Made by a program: the position numbers and the translations under genes
Shown: positions 10,650 to 23,100 of the stretch, piece after piece
Numbering within the stretch: position 1 is the first letter of the stretch
How the letters are laid out: every line of letters begins with the position of its first letter
NCBI RefSeq assembly: GCF_029867415.1
Contig: NW_026705237.1
Span: 558,001-622,000 of the forward strand
Direction of reading: 5' to 3'
Length of the DNA stretch: 64,000 nucleotides
Source: Vicia villosa
Lineage: Eukaryota > Streptophyta > Magnoliopsida > Fabales > Fabaceae
Notes under the pieces: model-generated
Databases searched by the model: none
What the model saw: only the letters and a program-made list of their open reading frames with translations
Told to the model about the DNA's origin: nothing

Positions 10650-10813
10650 GCCAGCCTTGTGGCAAAAACAAGTTTGATTAGCCAGCCTTGTGGCAAAAAC
10701 TTTTGATAAGTCAGCCTTGTGGCAAAAAGTTTTGATAAGCCAGCCTTGTGGAAAAAACTTTTGATAAGCCATCCTTGTGGAAAAAGGTTTGATTGATTAG
10801 CCAGCCTTGTGGC
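10650..10813 (-). repeat. Mini-hairpin array in the 3' LTR of element I
   Basis: Six units of about 27-33 bp with the core GCCAGCCTTGTGGCAAAAA. One unit begins GTCA and others end TGGA, so not every stem is perfect here, unlike the copy at 5438-5608. Confidence 0.75.
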
Positions 10814-10949
10814 AAAAAAGTTGAGTTTTAATTGTTTGTGATGATATAGAAGAGATACTCCTATCATAGAGATGATATATGTCTAATCTCCTAGGGTATT
10901 TGATTTGGATATTGGGGATGCTTTTAAGAAGCCCGTGGGTCCTTGTACG

Positions 10950-11197
10950 AAGCCCAAGAGGAGGCTATCCGAGGGTCCTTGCATTGTAAGCCCAAGAGGA
11001 GGCTATGGGAGGGACAATCGAGGGTCCTTGCACTGTAAGCCCAAGAGGAGGCTATGGGAGGGACAGTCGTTTGTACAAAGCCCAAGAGGAGGCATGGTAT
11101 AGTTGGTTTGAGCTCTTAGAGCGATTTCACCGGGAAACCATACTCTATGTCCTAACCTAAACTAGGGAGATTCTTTGCACGAAGCCCAATAGGAGGC
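10950..11197 (-). repeat. AAGCCCAAGAGGAGGC repeat cluster
   Basis: Exact copies at 10950, 10988, 11037 and 11078 and a degenerate one at 11182. The other LTR of the same element has one copy fewer, so the copy number changed after insertion. Confidence 0.85.
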
Positions 11198-11660
11198 TAT
11201 CGGGAACCTAGTGTTGTACTAAGTTGAACAAGTATATATAACATGATCACAAATATGAACAAGTATGAACAAATATGAACAAGTACATGAACAAATATGA
11301 ACAAGTATGAACAATTATATATGACAAGGTGTGTGTGTGCAATGGAGTTTATGAAGGAAATATACCTGTAAGGATGATCAGTTTATGTACACGGGGCTCG
11401 GGACTTATACTCGGGGAGAGGCCCATTGAGTTTATTCATGGCTATGTAAATGTATATTTACAAAAGGGCTTGGGACTTGTACCTAATAAAAATGCATCAA
11501 ATAAATATTTTTTTTGGGATTTTTTTTATATTCATAAAATATATATGTTAAATGAGAAGTGTACAAAAAATGAAGTTAAAATGAATTGATTTGATTGGTT
11601 AATTAATTAAATGAAGTTGTGTAAAAAGCCAAAGAAAATATGTGATAAAAAGAAGGGTTT

Positions 11661-11732
11661 GGTCCCATAGGGACTTGAACTCGTGACCTTGAGGTCACTA
11701 CTCAAAACAAAAGCCAACTGAGCCATGCTTGT
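11661..11732 (-). other. tRNA-like segment in LTR I
   Basis: The minus strand has TGGCTCAGTTGG (11725-11714), a perfect A-box pattern, and GAGTTCAAGTCCC, a near B-box, at normal spacing. The acceptor and T stems do not pair, so it is not a working tRNA gene. It may be the head of an absorbed SINE or a tRNA pseudogene, and it recurs at 48367-48437. Confidence 0.5.
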
Positions 11733-12679
11733 GGCTTGTAATATACACGCGTTGAATTAATTATATTTAAAATCAAGAATTTGAAATTTTCAAACCAAAT
11801 CTGGCGCCAAGAAAACAACCCTAACTGATTTTTGAAAATCTTTGAAACTGGATTATTTTGATCAAGTGAAGGGTCTATCTCACTCGGTTTTTCACAAGGA
11901 TCATGATGGTACCCTCATAATTCATTTATTTTCACTCTAAGACAATCAATTTTCGCATGAACATGAAGAACCCTAAAACTGAATTTGATCGTGAAATGAT
12001 GTATGTGCAAGTTATGATGCAATTGATTGAGGGTTATTGATCCATGATAGTGCAGAAACAAGATGGAAAAGCAGTTTTTCATTTATGATGCATGTATGAT
12101 GGAGTTTGAAGTTCATAGCATTTACCTTGAAAAATGGCAAAACTGAGAATCGAATTCTGCAAATGAGAGGTTCCAGGTGTTGTTTCTTGATCTGGACAGC
12201 TTCAATGGACCTTATGGAACATGTTAGATTGCTTGGAACAATCTGAATTCACCTGAGCAAAGCCATGGAACCCGATCTGCAGAGCCTTGGAGTATGAATC
12301 GAATTTGATGATTCTGGTGTTACAGGTCATGGATGATGATTGGGATAGTTCATATATGGTATATGGAATGTGTTTGGATGATTAGCTTGGACAGAAATAA
12401 GCTAGAATGAAAATTGGCATGATAAGGCTTATTATGTGCATATATGGAAGTGAGGTAGTGATTTTGAGGTTTAGGTGTTTTTGGGGTGTATGAGGGGATC
12501 AAACACACCCCATATGATGTTTATGAGTTGTTGGAACCACCATCTTGGCCAGAACTTCAATGGTTTAGAGGTTGAGATTTCTACCTCTTTGAAAACTATG
12601 AAACTTGTAATTCAAGAAAGGAAGAGAAAACCTATCCTTTGTGAGGTTTTGGTGTGATTTTGAATGAGGAAATGACCTC

Positions 12680-12687
12680 TATTTATA
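12680..12687 (-). promoter_or_regulatory. TATA box of element I 3' LTR
   Basis: The minus strand reads GCCTATAAATAGAGG, a strong plant TATA context, near the middle of the LTR. It is conserved at 49386. Confidence 0.6.
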
Positions 12688-14192
12688 GGCCAAGCTTTCT
12701 GAATACAAAGCCTTGCAAGTTGAGATTAGAAGGGTGATTTGGCATTTTGGAGATAAAATGGAATCTTTGCATTAAATGCAAAATGGTTAAAATCTAAACC
12801 ATGGTTAAAATTTCCTATGCTTCTTATCTCTTTCCAATCTGATCTCAAATGATAAATATCTTGCACTCATTGCTTGTTTATGTCATTGCTTGCATCATTT
12901 GCCAAAAAGTGTTCATAACTTTGTGAAAATGGTTTGAATTTTAAGCTTAAGGACCTCTAATGACAAAATTCAAAACCATAGCTCCACTCAATATTTTTTA
13001 ATGCTCTTGGACATTTTGGAAAGTTCATGTTATGTACTTAAAATCCCTAGTTGAAAGCTTCTTCAAGATCTTTAAGGAAATGGGTGAAAAAGATCCATGA
13101 ACTTTGGAAAAAATGAAGTTTTTAGTGATTTTTTCAAAAGATACCAACTTTGAAGCTCCATATCTATTAAATGGTTAATCTTATGGAAAAAAATTATATG
13201 TGACAAAGTTGTTCATTGGATCAAAATCTACAACTTTCATGTTGGAAGTTTTTTCAGTTTGTAGGTGAAATTTTGAGATATTCCCTTCCAAAGTTTGAAA
13301 AAAACCATTGAAAACACAAAAAAATTTCTAAGTATGAAAATGACTTCAAATATCCTATATTGATGATTTAAAACTTCAAAAGTCATGGTTCACCAAATTT
13401 CCAAAAAGTCAATGGTGATCTTGTACAATTGACTTTTTCAGGTGAATCGCGTTTCTGGAGATTTCAGGTGAATCAAGCTATCCTCACCAAATGAATGTTG
13501 TGAATGGATCATATTGAGGTATTAGAGGACCTTGATCCATGTTTTGAGTTGTGGCACCATGTCCTGATTAAAAAGTCAGTTGTTTAGGTGAATTAGGTCA
13601 AAAACCCTAATTGTGGACATGATGAAATTGATGACTGTGGATCTTGAATTGAGATACAATTTCCATTGTATATTGACATAGGGATTATTTGAAGATCATT
13701 TAACCCTTTGAGTGATGTCCTGGAGCTTTTTAGGGTTTCCCAAATGTGATCCCTGATTTCAGTCCCTGATAGGTCAAAACCCTAGTCTGATGTCTTGAAA
13801 TTTCACTGTTGATCAATCCATGTGTGGGATATGTCTTGAGCCAATAGATTAGGTCAAAAATGATGCATTTGGGTTCTTGAGGTCAATTCCTGAGCAAAAG
13901 TCAGGAGTATGTTGTCTTCAGTCAGAACCCAAATTTGGTTGATTCAAAGCTTTTGAGCTTGTTGAAATGCATATTTGGGAACAAAATGTTGATTATTGAT
14001 GAAGATGGTTCTTTTGAGATGAAGGGAGAACAAAAACATAATTGATTTCAATTTGTACTGATGAGTGATTTCTTGATTAAACCCTGCTGAGCACAAGTAG
14101 CAAACACAAGCTATGCAATTTGTTAGAGATGCAAATGATGCACATGCAAATGATATGAGGTGGTATCTTAGGTCAAAAATTGGGGTATGACA

Positions 14193-14204
14193 GATGACCC
14201 TATT
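14193..14204 (-). other. Polypurine-type tract of element I
   Basis: The minus strand reads AATAGGGTCATC directly before the TGTCATACCCC start of the 3' LTR. Element II has AATAGGGGCAAC in the same place. Confidence 0.65.
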
Positions 14205-14494
14205 TAATTTTCTTTAAACTGAGATATGAAGATTGAAAATCTTCGTTTTGATAGGGTGGAAGAGACTTAAATATCAGAAGACGCGAATTTTGGACCTAAG
14301 ATACCAAAATTGCGAATGATGCAAGGATATCTTTACCGAGGGGATATCAAGAAATGACTCCACTGGGGACAAGAGATCGGGAAGGATGTCTCAATCCGTT
14401 TTAGGAAGAGAATCTGTTTTATCGGGAAAGCAAGTGTATGCTTCACCAGGGAATGATAGCTTTGTAAGAAAAGCTTACCTATCGACATTACCGA

Positions 14495-14737
14495 CTATCA
14501 GCACAGTGACAGACTTGATAAATAATGCGAAGGTGAAAGGTAGGAAACTATATTACCGACTATCAGCATGGTGATAGACTTGACATGGTAAAAACATTTC
14601 AAAGGTTTGGTTAATATTACCGACTATCAGCATTGTGATAGACATGACAAAGTAATATAACCAGAATGAAAGGTTACCGACTACCAGCCTCGTGATAGCG
14701 GTTCTGAAGACATGATCAATTATCAGCCATGTGATAA
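14495..14737 (-). repeat. Tandem array of CTATCA/TGATAG hairpins
   Basis: Five units spaced about 40-65 bp, each a 6-bp inverted repeat around a 6-base loop: 14495-14512, 14560-14577, 14624-14641, 14681-14698, 14720-14737. Arms are CTATCA/TGACAG, CTATCA/TGATAG (twice), CTACCA/TGATAG and TTATCA/TGATAA. The last is a compensated change; the two imperfect pairs are G-U in the minus-strand transcript. Confidence 0.8.
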
Positions 14738-16063
14738 AATGATTCTGGAGACTTTGCTAGGAAAATTACTGGTTATTTAGCCTTGTGAACAGCAATAAGC
14801 CCTGATTGTCACATGGGCTTCATGATTGATTTCCTAGAGAGGAAAAATCTTTTGAAAGAGGTATAAGCTGCTCAGATGATGAGGCTATTGCTTATGGCTC
14901 AATTTTCACGACTCTATTTGGGGAATCAGAATTTGAATCTCTGGTAAAGACAGGGTTCTAACCAAGAATGAATTGGAAAAAAACAGTCAAACAAGATTTT
15001 GTACCCATGAGGAATGAACTCGAATGGGGATTTTCTCTTTCGTTTTGAGAGGAGAAACTAAAGCAACCTTCTTCCACGAGGAATGATCTCAGTGGGGAAC
15101 TGGAGAAAGAAGATGTTCTTTTCTGCTTATGGGTGACGACCTACTGGAGAGATGACACGCCCATACTTTTTTCCTTTGGGATAAATACATCCTAAACAAG
15201 TAATTTTGAAACAAACATTGAAAAATGCAAGAATGCATAAATGATGCAAGTATGTATGAAAGATGAATGTCATGAATGTCACATGCATGCTGACGATACT
15301 GACAGACAAAGAAGTATATACTGGAGACCGACCAACGTCGCAATACAACCATATACTTGGCAAATGTTCTTCAACACGGTGTAGATAACACAGGTGATGA
15401 ATGGTGCTGCATGCTTTAGACTTCTCTGGGGAAGATAAGCATCTTTTCTTATTGAGATGGAAGAACTTCTTCACTGGGGATAAAAGAACTTCCCTACCGC
15501 GAGGGGGGATTGGCTTAGGAATTCTTTCCTGGGATAAGAATACCATTGTCTCATCATCTCTTTTGAGGAAAAGAACAGTTCTGAAGGGTAATCTTTGGTT
15601 CATCCTATGGAGATAGCTGTTGATGTTTCCTTCTGTTGTTCACAACTCAAAGGAAAGTTTCGCTTCTATTTTGAAAAAGAAAAGTAAATTCATTTAAAAC
15701 TTCTTTTTTTCTTTTTTTTTTCTTTCAAAAGTGAATAATACAATTAAAGCGTCATTTTGCAAGCTAGAAGAAATCAAGAATTGCAAACAAATGGGCACAA
15801 GGCTCAAATTTATTTAATAGGATGGTGATCAGCTAAAGGCGTGATTCCATGGAGTATTCACAAAAGTTGGAAATGGTAAATATGCGGAAAAGGCTACATT
15901 GAAAGCAATAACCACTATTCTCCCTAACAACTTTGAGTTCCAACTGTGCTTGTTGCTTCAGATTGGCGATGATTTGATTGAAGATCCTTTGATGAAAAGA
16001 CTCTTCAGGTGACGAAGTATGGACTAATGCAGTTACTTTGTCATAAATCCTTATTTTTTGCCT

Positions 16064-16207
16064 AGATTGCCCTTTCAGGTTTTCAATATACCAGGATAAA
16101 TTTTTTCTGTTTATTGTCTCTAATTTTTGCCTGGACCGCCCTTTCGTGTTTTCAGTCCACCGAGACGCTCATTTTTTCCTAAGTCGCCCTTTGCGGGTTT
16201 TCAACTT
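16064..16207 (-). repeat. Three hairpins just after the pol stop of element I
   Basis: Arms on the + strand are AGATTG/CAATAT (16064, 16084), GGACCG/CAGTCC (16133, 16153) and AAGTCG/CAACTT (16181, 16202). Each encloses 14-15 bases resembling CCCTTTCAGGTTTT. The matching array in element II is at 31046-31184. The last stem ends 25 bases past the stop codon. Confidence 0.8.
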
Positions 16208-16231
16208 ACCGAGCTGTTCTTTTGGTGTTTT

Positions 16232-19200
16232 TTAGACAAAGTATTTCTTGACTGCATCAGCATTCACAGGATGTGGGAGTTCATCACCATCCATGGCTGC
16301 AAGAGTCATGGCGCCGCCAGAAAATGTTCTTTTGACAACATACGGGCCTTTGTAATTAGGAGACCATTTGCCCCTAGAATCTGGTTGAAAAGACAAGATC
16401 TTTTTAAGCACGAGGTCACCATCTTGAAATTCACGAGGTCGAACCTTTTTGTTGAAAGCTTGCTTCATCCTTGCTTGGTATAACTGTCCATGGCATAGAG
16501 CAGTCATATGTTTTTCTTCGATTAAGTTCAACTGATCGTATCTTCTGACACCATTCAGCCTCTGATAACTTAGTCTCCATGAGGACTCTCATTGATGGGA
16601 TTTCAACCTCTATGGGGAGCACAGCTTCCATGCCGTATACTAGAGAGAAGGGAGTTGCCCCTGTTGAAGTACGCACTGAAGTACGGTACCCATGTAAAGC
16701 AAATGGCAGCATTTCGTGCCAGTCTTTGTAAGTGACGACCATTTTCTGGACGATCTTCTTAATGTTCTTGTTGGCGGCTTCAACGGCGCCATTCATTTTT
16801 GGTCTGTAAGGAGAAGAGTTATGATGCTCAATCTTGAATTCCTCACACAATTCTTTCATCATTTTGTTGTTCAAGTTCGAACCATTGTCAGTAATGATCT
16901 TGCTTGGAACACCATATCGGCAAATGAGGTTGTTCTTGATGAACCTCACAACCACTTAACTTGTAACGTTGGCGTAAGATGCTGCTTCGACCCGTTTGGT
17001 GAAGTAATCAATAGCCACCAAGATGAAACGGTGACCATTTGAAGCTTTTGGTTCGATCATTCCGATCATGTCGATACCCCACATGGAGAAAGGCCATGGA
17101 GATGAGAGAACATTGAGTAGAGTCGGTGGCACATGGATCTTATCTGCGTAGATCTGGCACTTGTGACATCTCTTCACGTGTTTATAACAGTCAGATTCCA
17201 TTGTCAACCAATAGTAACCTGCTCTTAAGATCTTCTTGGACATTTCATGCCCATTTGGATGGGTTCCAAAGGACCCTTCATGCACTTCATGCATTAACAT
17301 GTCTGCTTCGTGTCTATCCACGCATCTGAGAAAAACCATGTCGAAGTTTCTTTTGTATAGAACATCTCCGTTCAAGAAGAAACTTCCAGAAAGCCTCCTT
17401 AGAGTTTTCTTATCTTTGTTTGATGCCCCAAGAGGGTACTCTTGAGTTTGAAGGAAGCGTTTGATATCGTGGAACCACGGTTTATCATCGACAACTGCTT
17501 CAGTTGCAAACACATAGGCGGGCCTTTCAAGGCGCATAATTTTGCCTTTAGGCATATCGTTCCAGTGATTGACTTTGAACATGGAAGATAGAGTAGCCAA
17601 GGCGTCTGCCATTCGATTATGATCTCGAGGTATATGATGCAATTCAACTTTATTGAAGAAAGTCAACAGACGTCTTGCATAATCTCTGTAAGGAATCAAG
17701 CCAGGGTGGTAAGTTTCCCACTTGTCTTTGAATGGTTGATCACGAGAGCTGAATCTCCATATATGTCGAGGATTTTGATTCTTAGGTCAATGGCTTCTTC
17801 GAGACCCATGATACAAGCTTCATATTCCGCGACGTTGTTGGTGCAATCAAATAGTAATCTGGCGGAGAATGGGATATGAGTACCCTTGGGAGTGATGATA
17901 ACTGCCCCGATTCGATTGCCAAAAGCGTTTACTGCTCCATCAAAAATTAGGCCCCATCTTGATCCAGGATCCGGACCTTCTTCAGGTAACGGTTCGTCAC
18001 AATCCTTAATCTTCAAGTACATGACATCGTCGTCAGGAAAGTCAAACTTGAGAGATTGATATTCATTAATTGGCTGATGTGCCAAATGATCGGCGAGAAT
18101 GCTTCCTTTGACCGCTTTTTGGGCACGGTACATGATGTCTTATTCGGATAACAGCATTTGCCATCGGGCAATCCTTCCTGTTAAGGCAGGCTTTTCAAAG
18201 ACGTACTTGATTGGATCCATTTTGGAGATTAACCAAGTGGTATTGTTGATCATGTATTGGCGGAGACGTTTTGAAGCCCAAGCCAAAGTACAACATGTTT
18301 TTTCGAGCATGAAGTAACGAGACTCACAATCTGTGAATTTCTTACTCAGGTAATAGATGGCATGCTCCTTCTTACCAGTTTCATCTTATTGTCCAACCAT
18401 ACAACCCATGGATTCTTCCAACACAGTAAGGTACATGATTAATGGTCTTCCTTCAACTAGAGGAATCAATATTGGTGGTTCTAACAGGTATTTCTTGATA
18501 CTGTCGAACGCTTTTTGGCAATCTTCAGTCCATACAACCCCTTGATCTTTGCGGAGAAGCTTGAAAATTGGCCCACAAGTAGCAGTCATTTGAGAGATAA
18601 ATCTGGAGATATAGTTCAATCGTCCGAGAAATCCTCTTACTTGCTTTTCAGTTTTTGGTGCAGGCATCTCTTGAATAGCTCTAACTTTATCGGGATCTAC
18701 TTCAATACCTCTTTGGCTGACAATGAAACCCAAGAGTTTTCCAGATCTAACCCCAAAAGTACATTTGTTAGGATTCAAGCGAAGCTGATATTTCCTTAGT
18801 CGTTGAAACAACTTCAAAACGTATTCCATATGTTCTTCTTCTGTGCCGGACTTGGCTATCATGTCGTCCACATAAACTTCAATTTCTTTATGCATCATGT
18901 CATGAAAGAGAGTAGTTATTGCCCTTTGGTAAGTTGCGCCTGCATTCTTTAATCCAAATGGCATCACTTTGTAGCAAAAGGTACCCCATGGGGTGATGAA
19001 AGATGTCTTCTCCATGTCTTTTGGAGCCATCTTGATCTGATTATAACCGGAGAACCCGTCCATAAAGGAAAAGACGTTGAACTTAGCGATGTTATCGACC
19101 AGCATGTCGATATGCGGTAATGGAAAGTCATCTTTTGGACTGGCCTTGTTCAAGTCACGGTAGTCAACACACATTCTGACTTTGCCATCTTTCTTCGGAA

Positions 19201-19702
19201 CTGGCACTATGTTGGCCAACCATTGAGAATACTCTGAGGTGACAAGAAAACCTGCGTCGAGTTGCTTTTGAACTTCCATTTTGATCTTGTTAGCCATATC
19301 AGGGTGAGTCCTTCGCAATTTCTGCTTAACTGGCGGACATTCTGGCTTCAATGGCAAGTAATGCTGAACAATATTGGTATCCAACCCAGGCATGTCTTGG
19401 TAGGACCAAGCAAACACGTCAACATTTTCTTTGAGAAGATCTATCAGCTTACTCTCGATATCAGCATCAAGTAGCGATCCAATGGTCACTTCTTTCTTGT
19501 CTTCTTCAGAACCCAAGTTGATCTTTTCTAGAGGCTCTTTGTGAGGAAGAATGGCTCTTTCCTCGTGCGTAAGTAATCGAGATATCTCGTCCGGGATCTC
19601 TTCTTCTTCCTCTTCTTCGGCTTCGAACACAGGAAACTCAAAGTTGGGAGAGGGCATAGGGTTATTGCATTCAATGGGTTTATCAATAGTAAATCTGCAC
19701 AT
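16232..19702 (-). pseudogene. pol of element I: RT, RNase H, second RNase H, integrase (broken)
   Basis: Reads from about 19702 (CRFTI), or from a splice acceptor at 19695, to TAA 16234-16232. RT has the RMCVDYRDLNKASPKDDFPL block and YVDDM (18861-18876). RNase H is followed by a second, archaeal-type RNase H (SRWGLIFDGAVNAFGN), as in Tat elements. Integrase has the H-H-C-C finger (HPNGHEMSKK...CHKCQ) and the D-D-E core (DMIG, TDNGSNLNN, NGAVEAANK). Breaks are in-frame TAA at 18388-18386, 18142-18140 and 16958-16956, with frameshifts near 17730 and 16530. It would copy and integrate the element if intact. Confidence 0.93.
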
Positions 19703-20124
19703 ATGATTGTTTGTTTCAGAAAAACTATGAATGCAACAGTGTATGCAGATTTTTGAAAAGTTTTTTTTTTTTTTTTGGTTTTTTAGGATTACCATTTCCA
19801 GAAAAAAGCAAAAAATAAAACACATAGTGTATGGAATTCAAAATGACACTTTATTTATGATTCATTTTTGAAACAAAGCCCTAAACACAAACTCATTTGT
19901 ATTGGGCAGGACAAAGAGGGAAACTTTTAAAAACAAAGCCTCATACACAAACTTATTTGGGTAGGACAAAAAAACATTTAAAAGCAAAGCCCTATAAAAC
20001 ATCTCTCTACTTTGGGCCAGGCAGGAGGTCAAAATAACAGCGAGGCGATTACTTCGAGCGGCGAACAACATTTGAAACGTCGACAGCTTTCCAGTAGAAA
20101 CGAACTCCTCTAGGTATTATGTAT
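19703..20124 (-). other. Protease-RT spacer, putative intron of element I
   Basis: Gag-protease ends at 20125 in one frame and pol resumes in another. TATGTGCAG at 19703-19695 is a good splice acceptor, at the same place as TAAATGCAG in element II. Ogre elements are known to splice an intron between protease and RT. The spacer holds a threefold repeat with the core AACAAAGCCCTA (about 19871, 19933, 19983). A donor is not obvious; the GT in AGGAGTTCGT just after the stop is the best candidate by eye. Confidence 0.5.
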
Positions 20125-23100
20125 TCAGGCAGACTTTTTCTCGGAATCATCTTCAGTGATGACATTGACTGTTGGTCGAGCAGGATTTGAAGGTCCTAGT
20201 TTGTCAACCTTGTTCTTTGTAGAGCTGAGACGGTCTTCTTCTACTTCTTGAAGAGCATAAGATGAGTCACAATCTTCAGGATCTTCAGGATGTAATTCCC
20301 AATCTTCAGGATGAAGAGACTCGTTGTCGGAGACACTTTCCAACTCAACTGCGGGGCCATCTTCCCCTTCATCTTCAAAAATGGCGTTTATGTGATAATA
20401 ACCATCTTCGGGATTATTAATCTTTGTAGATGCGTTAAAGTTGAAATTTTCAGTAATTTCAGGTTGCTGTGAAAATTGAGAGAGCTGGTAGGCCTCTTTT
20501 GATTGACTGTTATATTTAAAGGGATTTCCCCATCCAGTTGGTTGGATGTCTTCTATCGCAATCTTTGAACTTTCAGGTGCAGTATATTTCACCATATAAT
20601 CAAACTTTCCACTTGGTTGTCCCAAGGTGTCCCAAACCTCTGCGGGAATAGGCGGAGTTTCCTTGACTTTAAGTTTCTCTGAAGGAGGATAGAACGGTGC
20701 ATACGGTTCTTCTTGAAATATGTATCCCAAGTCGTTGAGATAACATTTCCATTCTTCTTCAGGATTGGAGAGACCTTCTTCGGTACACTTTTTGATAAGA
20801 ACATTAACCTCTTGAGGAATCGGGTTAAGGAACCCTCCACTAAGGAACATTTCTTTGATCGGACGAAGGGTTTCATCCTTCTTGGTGCAATTCGAGAACA
20901 TTGGTGAACATCCGAGTCCTGCTCTGGTTTTATTCTTGGTAGGGATCACAACTTGCCCCCAGCCAGTGGTAGTTCCATCTTTTACTACTTTTACTGCCTC
21001 TTTGTAAGAAGAGATTGATGCTTTCTTCTTGGAAGATTCGTCTTCTAAAGAGAGACCTTGGAACTGCGTTCCTTCCATATTATCAGCACCAATACAAGAG
21101 AAATTGGATAAATGGCTCACCATCAAGGCTTGTTCTCCACTTATTGTTACCAATTTTCCATTTGTTACAAATTTTAACTTTTGATGGAGCGTAAACGTTA
21201 CTGCCCCTGCTTCATAGATCCATGGTCGTCCTAACAGACAGCTATAAGCAGCTTGAATGTCCATGACGTGGAAGGTGATTTGAAATGTATGTGGACCAAT
21301 TGTCATGGGAAGGTTGACTTCTCCGATAACAGATTTTCGCGATCCATCAAATGCTTTGACTACTACACCACTGAACTTCATAGGCATTCCTTGGTAAGAC
21401 AAGCGAGCAAGAGTCGGCTTTGGCATCACATTTAAGGAAGATCAAGTGTCTACCAATACATTAGACAAAGAGTCTGACTGACAGTTCATAGAAATATGCA
21501 GAGCAAGATTGTGATTTCTGCCCTCCTCGGGGAGTTCTTCATCACAGAAGCTTAAATTGTTGCAAGCTGTTATGTTGGCTATTATCCCATCAAAATGGTC
21601 AATAGTTACATCATGATCCACAAAAGCTTGATCTAATACTCTCATCAGGGCTTCCCTATGGGCTTCTGAGTTTAAAAGTAATGAAAGTATTGAGATCTTT
21701 GAAGGAGTCTGCATAAGCTGGTCCACAATCTTGTATTCGCTTCTTTTTATAAGCTTCAAAATTTCATCAAAGTCAGGATTGACATTGGTTCCATTGGATT
21801 GACCAACATCAGTGTTTGTATTACAGACAGGAGTTTCCTCAGGATTCCTTACCGGTGTATCAACAGGATTTCGCCTGGTTGCAGGAGCAACGGGCTGCTC
21901 TGAAGGTAGTGGAGTGTACACGCGTCCACATCTTGTTACTCGACTCACATCAGCGATATTCACGACAGATGAAAGAGTAGGTATGGGAACTTCTTGTCCA
22001 TTCTTTATCATTGTTGCATTATAGTTGTATGGAACTGCCTTGTCAGAGTCATAAGGAACAGGTCCAGGTAGACAAATGATCAAAGGAGCAACAGGAACCC
22101 TTGGCTTGTTGTAGGTAACCTCTATGCGCTCAGGCATGTTAAAATGAGGAACGATGACGTTAACTTTAGGCATTTCCGAGTTGATATCTGAGACTAAATG
22201 CTCATGCGGATAACATCTTATCATGTTAACTTCATCTTCATTCCTATTTCTGAAGATTTGAATAGTACCATCATCTAGCAATACTTGAAGATCTCTTCTC
22301 ACAGTCGAACATCCATGAGGATCTATGCAACATATGCTACAGGAACCATAGTGATGTTGGCGAAAATCTTGCATTTGACAGAAAGTGGCGTGCATTTGTA
22401 CCAAATCCGCTCTTGACAAGTTTATATCGTAGATTCGGTATTGGCCAGAGCCTTCACGTACCAGATTTACAACATGCCCTCCATGATTAGGCAGCGGATT
22501 TGCTTGCACATTTGGATTTAAATTTCTGAAAGAGAGAAGATTTGATCTAACCAACCTCTGAACTTCATGTTTCAAAGCTATGCAATGCTCGAGATCATGG
22601 CCAGGTGCTCCTTGATGATAAGGGCACGAGATCTCAGCTTTGTACCACCATGGGAGTTTCTCAGGTACTGGTGGTGGTGCTTTAGTTTGAACAAGACCTC
22701 TTTCAATCAAAGCAGGATACAACTCTGTGTAGGTCATTGGAATCGGACAAACTGTGGAGCTCTTTGTACACGATTCTGATTATTGTTAAACTGTTGATCT
22801 TGTTGTCGAGGCTGTTGTTGTTGAAACTGCGGGGTAAATCCCGGATTCGGTGCTGTATTAACGGCTGGCGCGATAACAGCTACCTGTTGTTGACGATTGA
22901 CATTTCCTCTTGGCCTCCCTTGGGATACCATGTCAACACTTTGTTCTTTCTTCTTTTGGAAACTACTTCCGAACTTTTTGGTTCCGCTTGAAGATCCACT
23001 TTCCTTAGTCAGACGTCCCATTCGGACTCCTTCTTCTAGACGCATCCCCATGTTTACCATTTCGGTGAAATCACTTGGAGCGCTAGAAATCATGCGTTCA

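Larger units (their letters stand above)
9934..14192 (-). repeat. 3' LTR of element I
   Basis: Sense strand runs TGTCATACCCC (14192) to CACGCGACA (9934), 4259 bp. It aligns along its whole length with the 5' LTR at 46324-60200 but lacks a block of about 430 bp (47758-48188). It holds a hairpin array, a motif cluster, a tRNA-like segment and a TATA box. Several 60-100 codon frames occur, but I have no support for any of them coding. Confidence 0.92.
14193..16231 (-). other. 3' untranslated region of element I
   Basis: About 2 kb lie between the pol stop (TAA, 16234-16232) and the 3' LTR. No open frame of note. It contains two separate arrays of short hairpins (16064-16207 and 14495-14737) and otherwise low-complexity, GGGGA-rich sequence. 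Variable tandem repeats in this position are a known feature of Ogre elements. Confidence 0.85.

Noticed and set aside
11661..11732. Functional tRNA gene
   Set aside because: A-box and B-box are present, but the acceptor and T stems do not pair; the segment is part of a repeated LTR.
12475..12657. 60-codon frame conserved at 49181-49363
   Set aside because: It is conserved only because the two LTRs are copies of each other; no domain and no sign of selection.
16716..17042. Plus-strand frames opposite pol (also 33025-33270, 34967-35381, 37490-37756)
   Set aside because: Shadows of the minus-strand pol and gag coding sequence.
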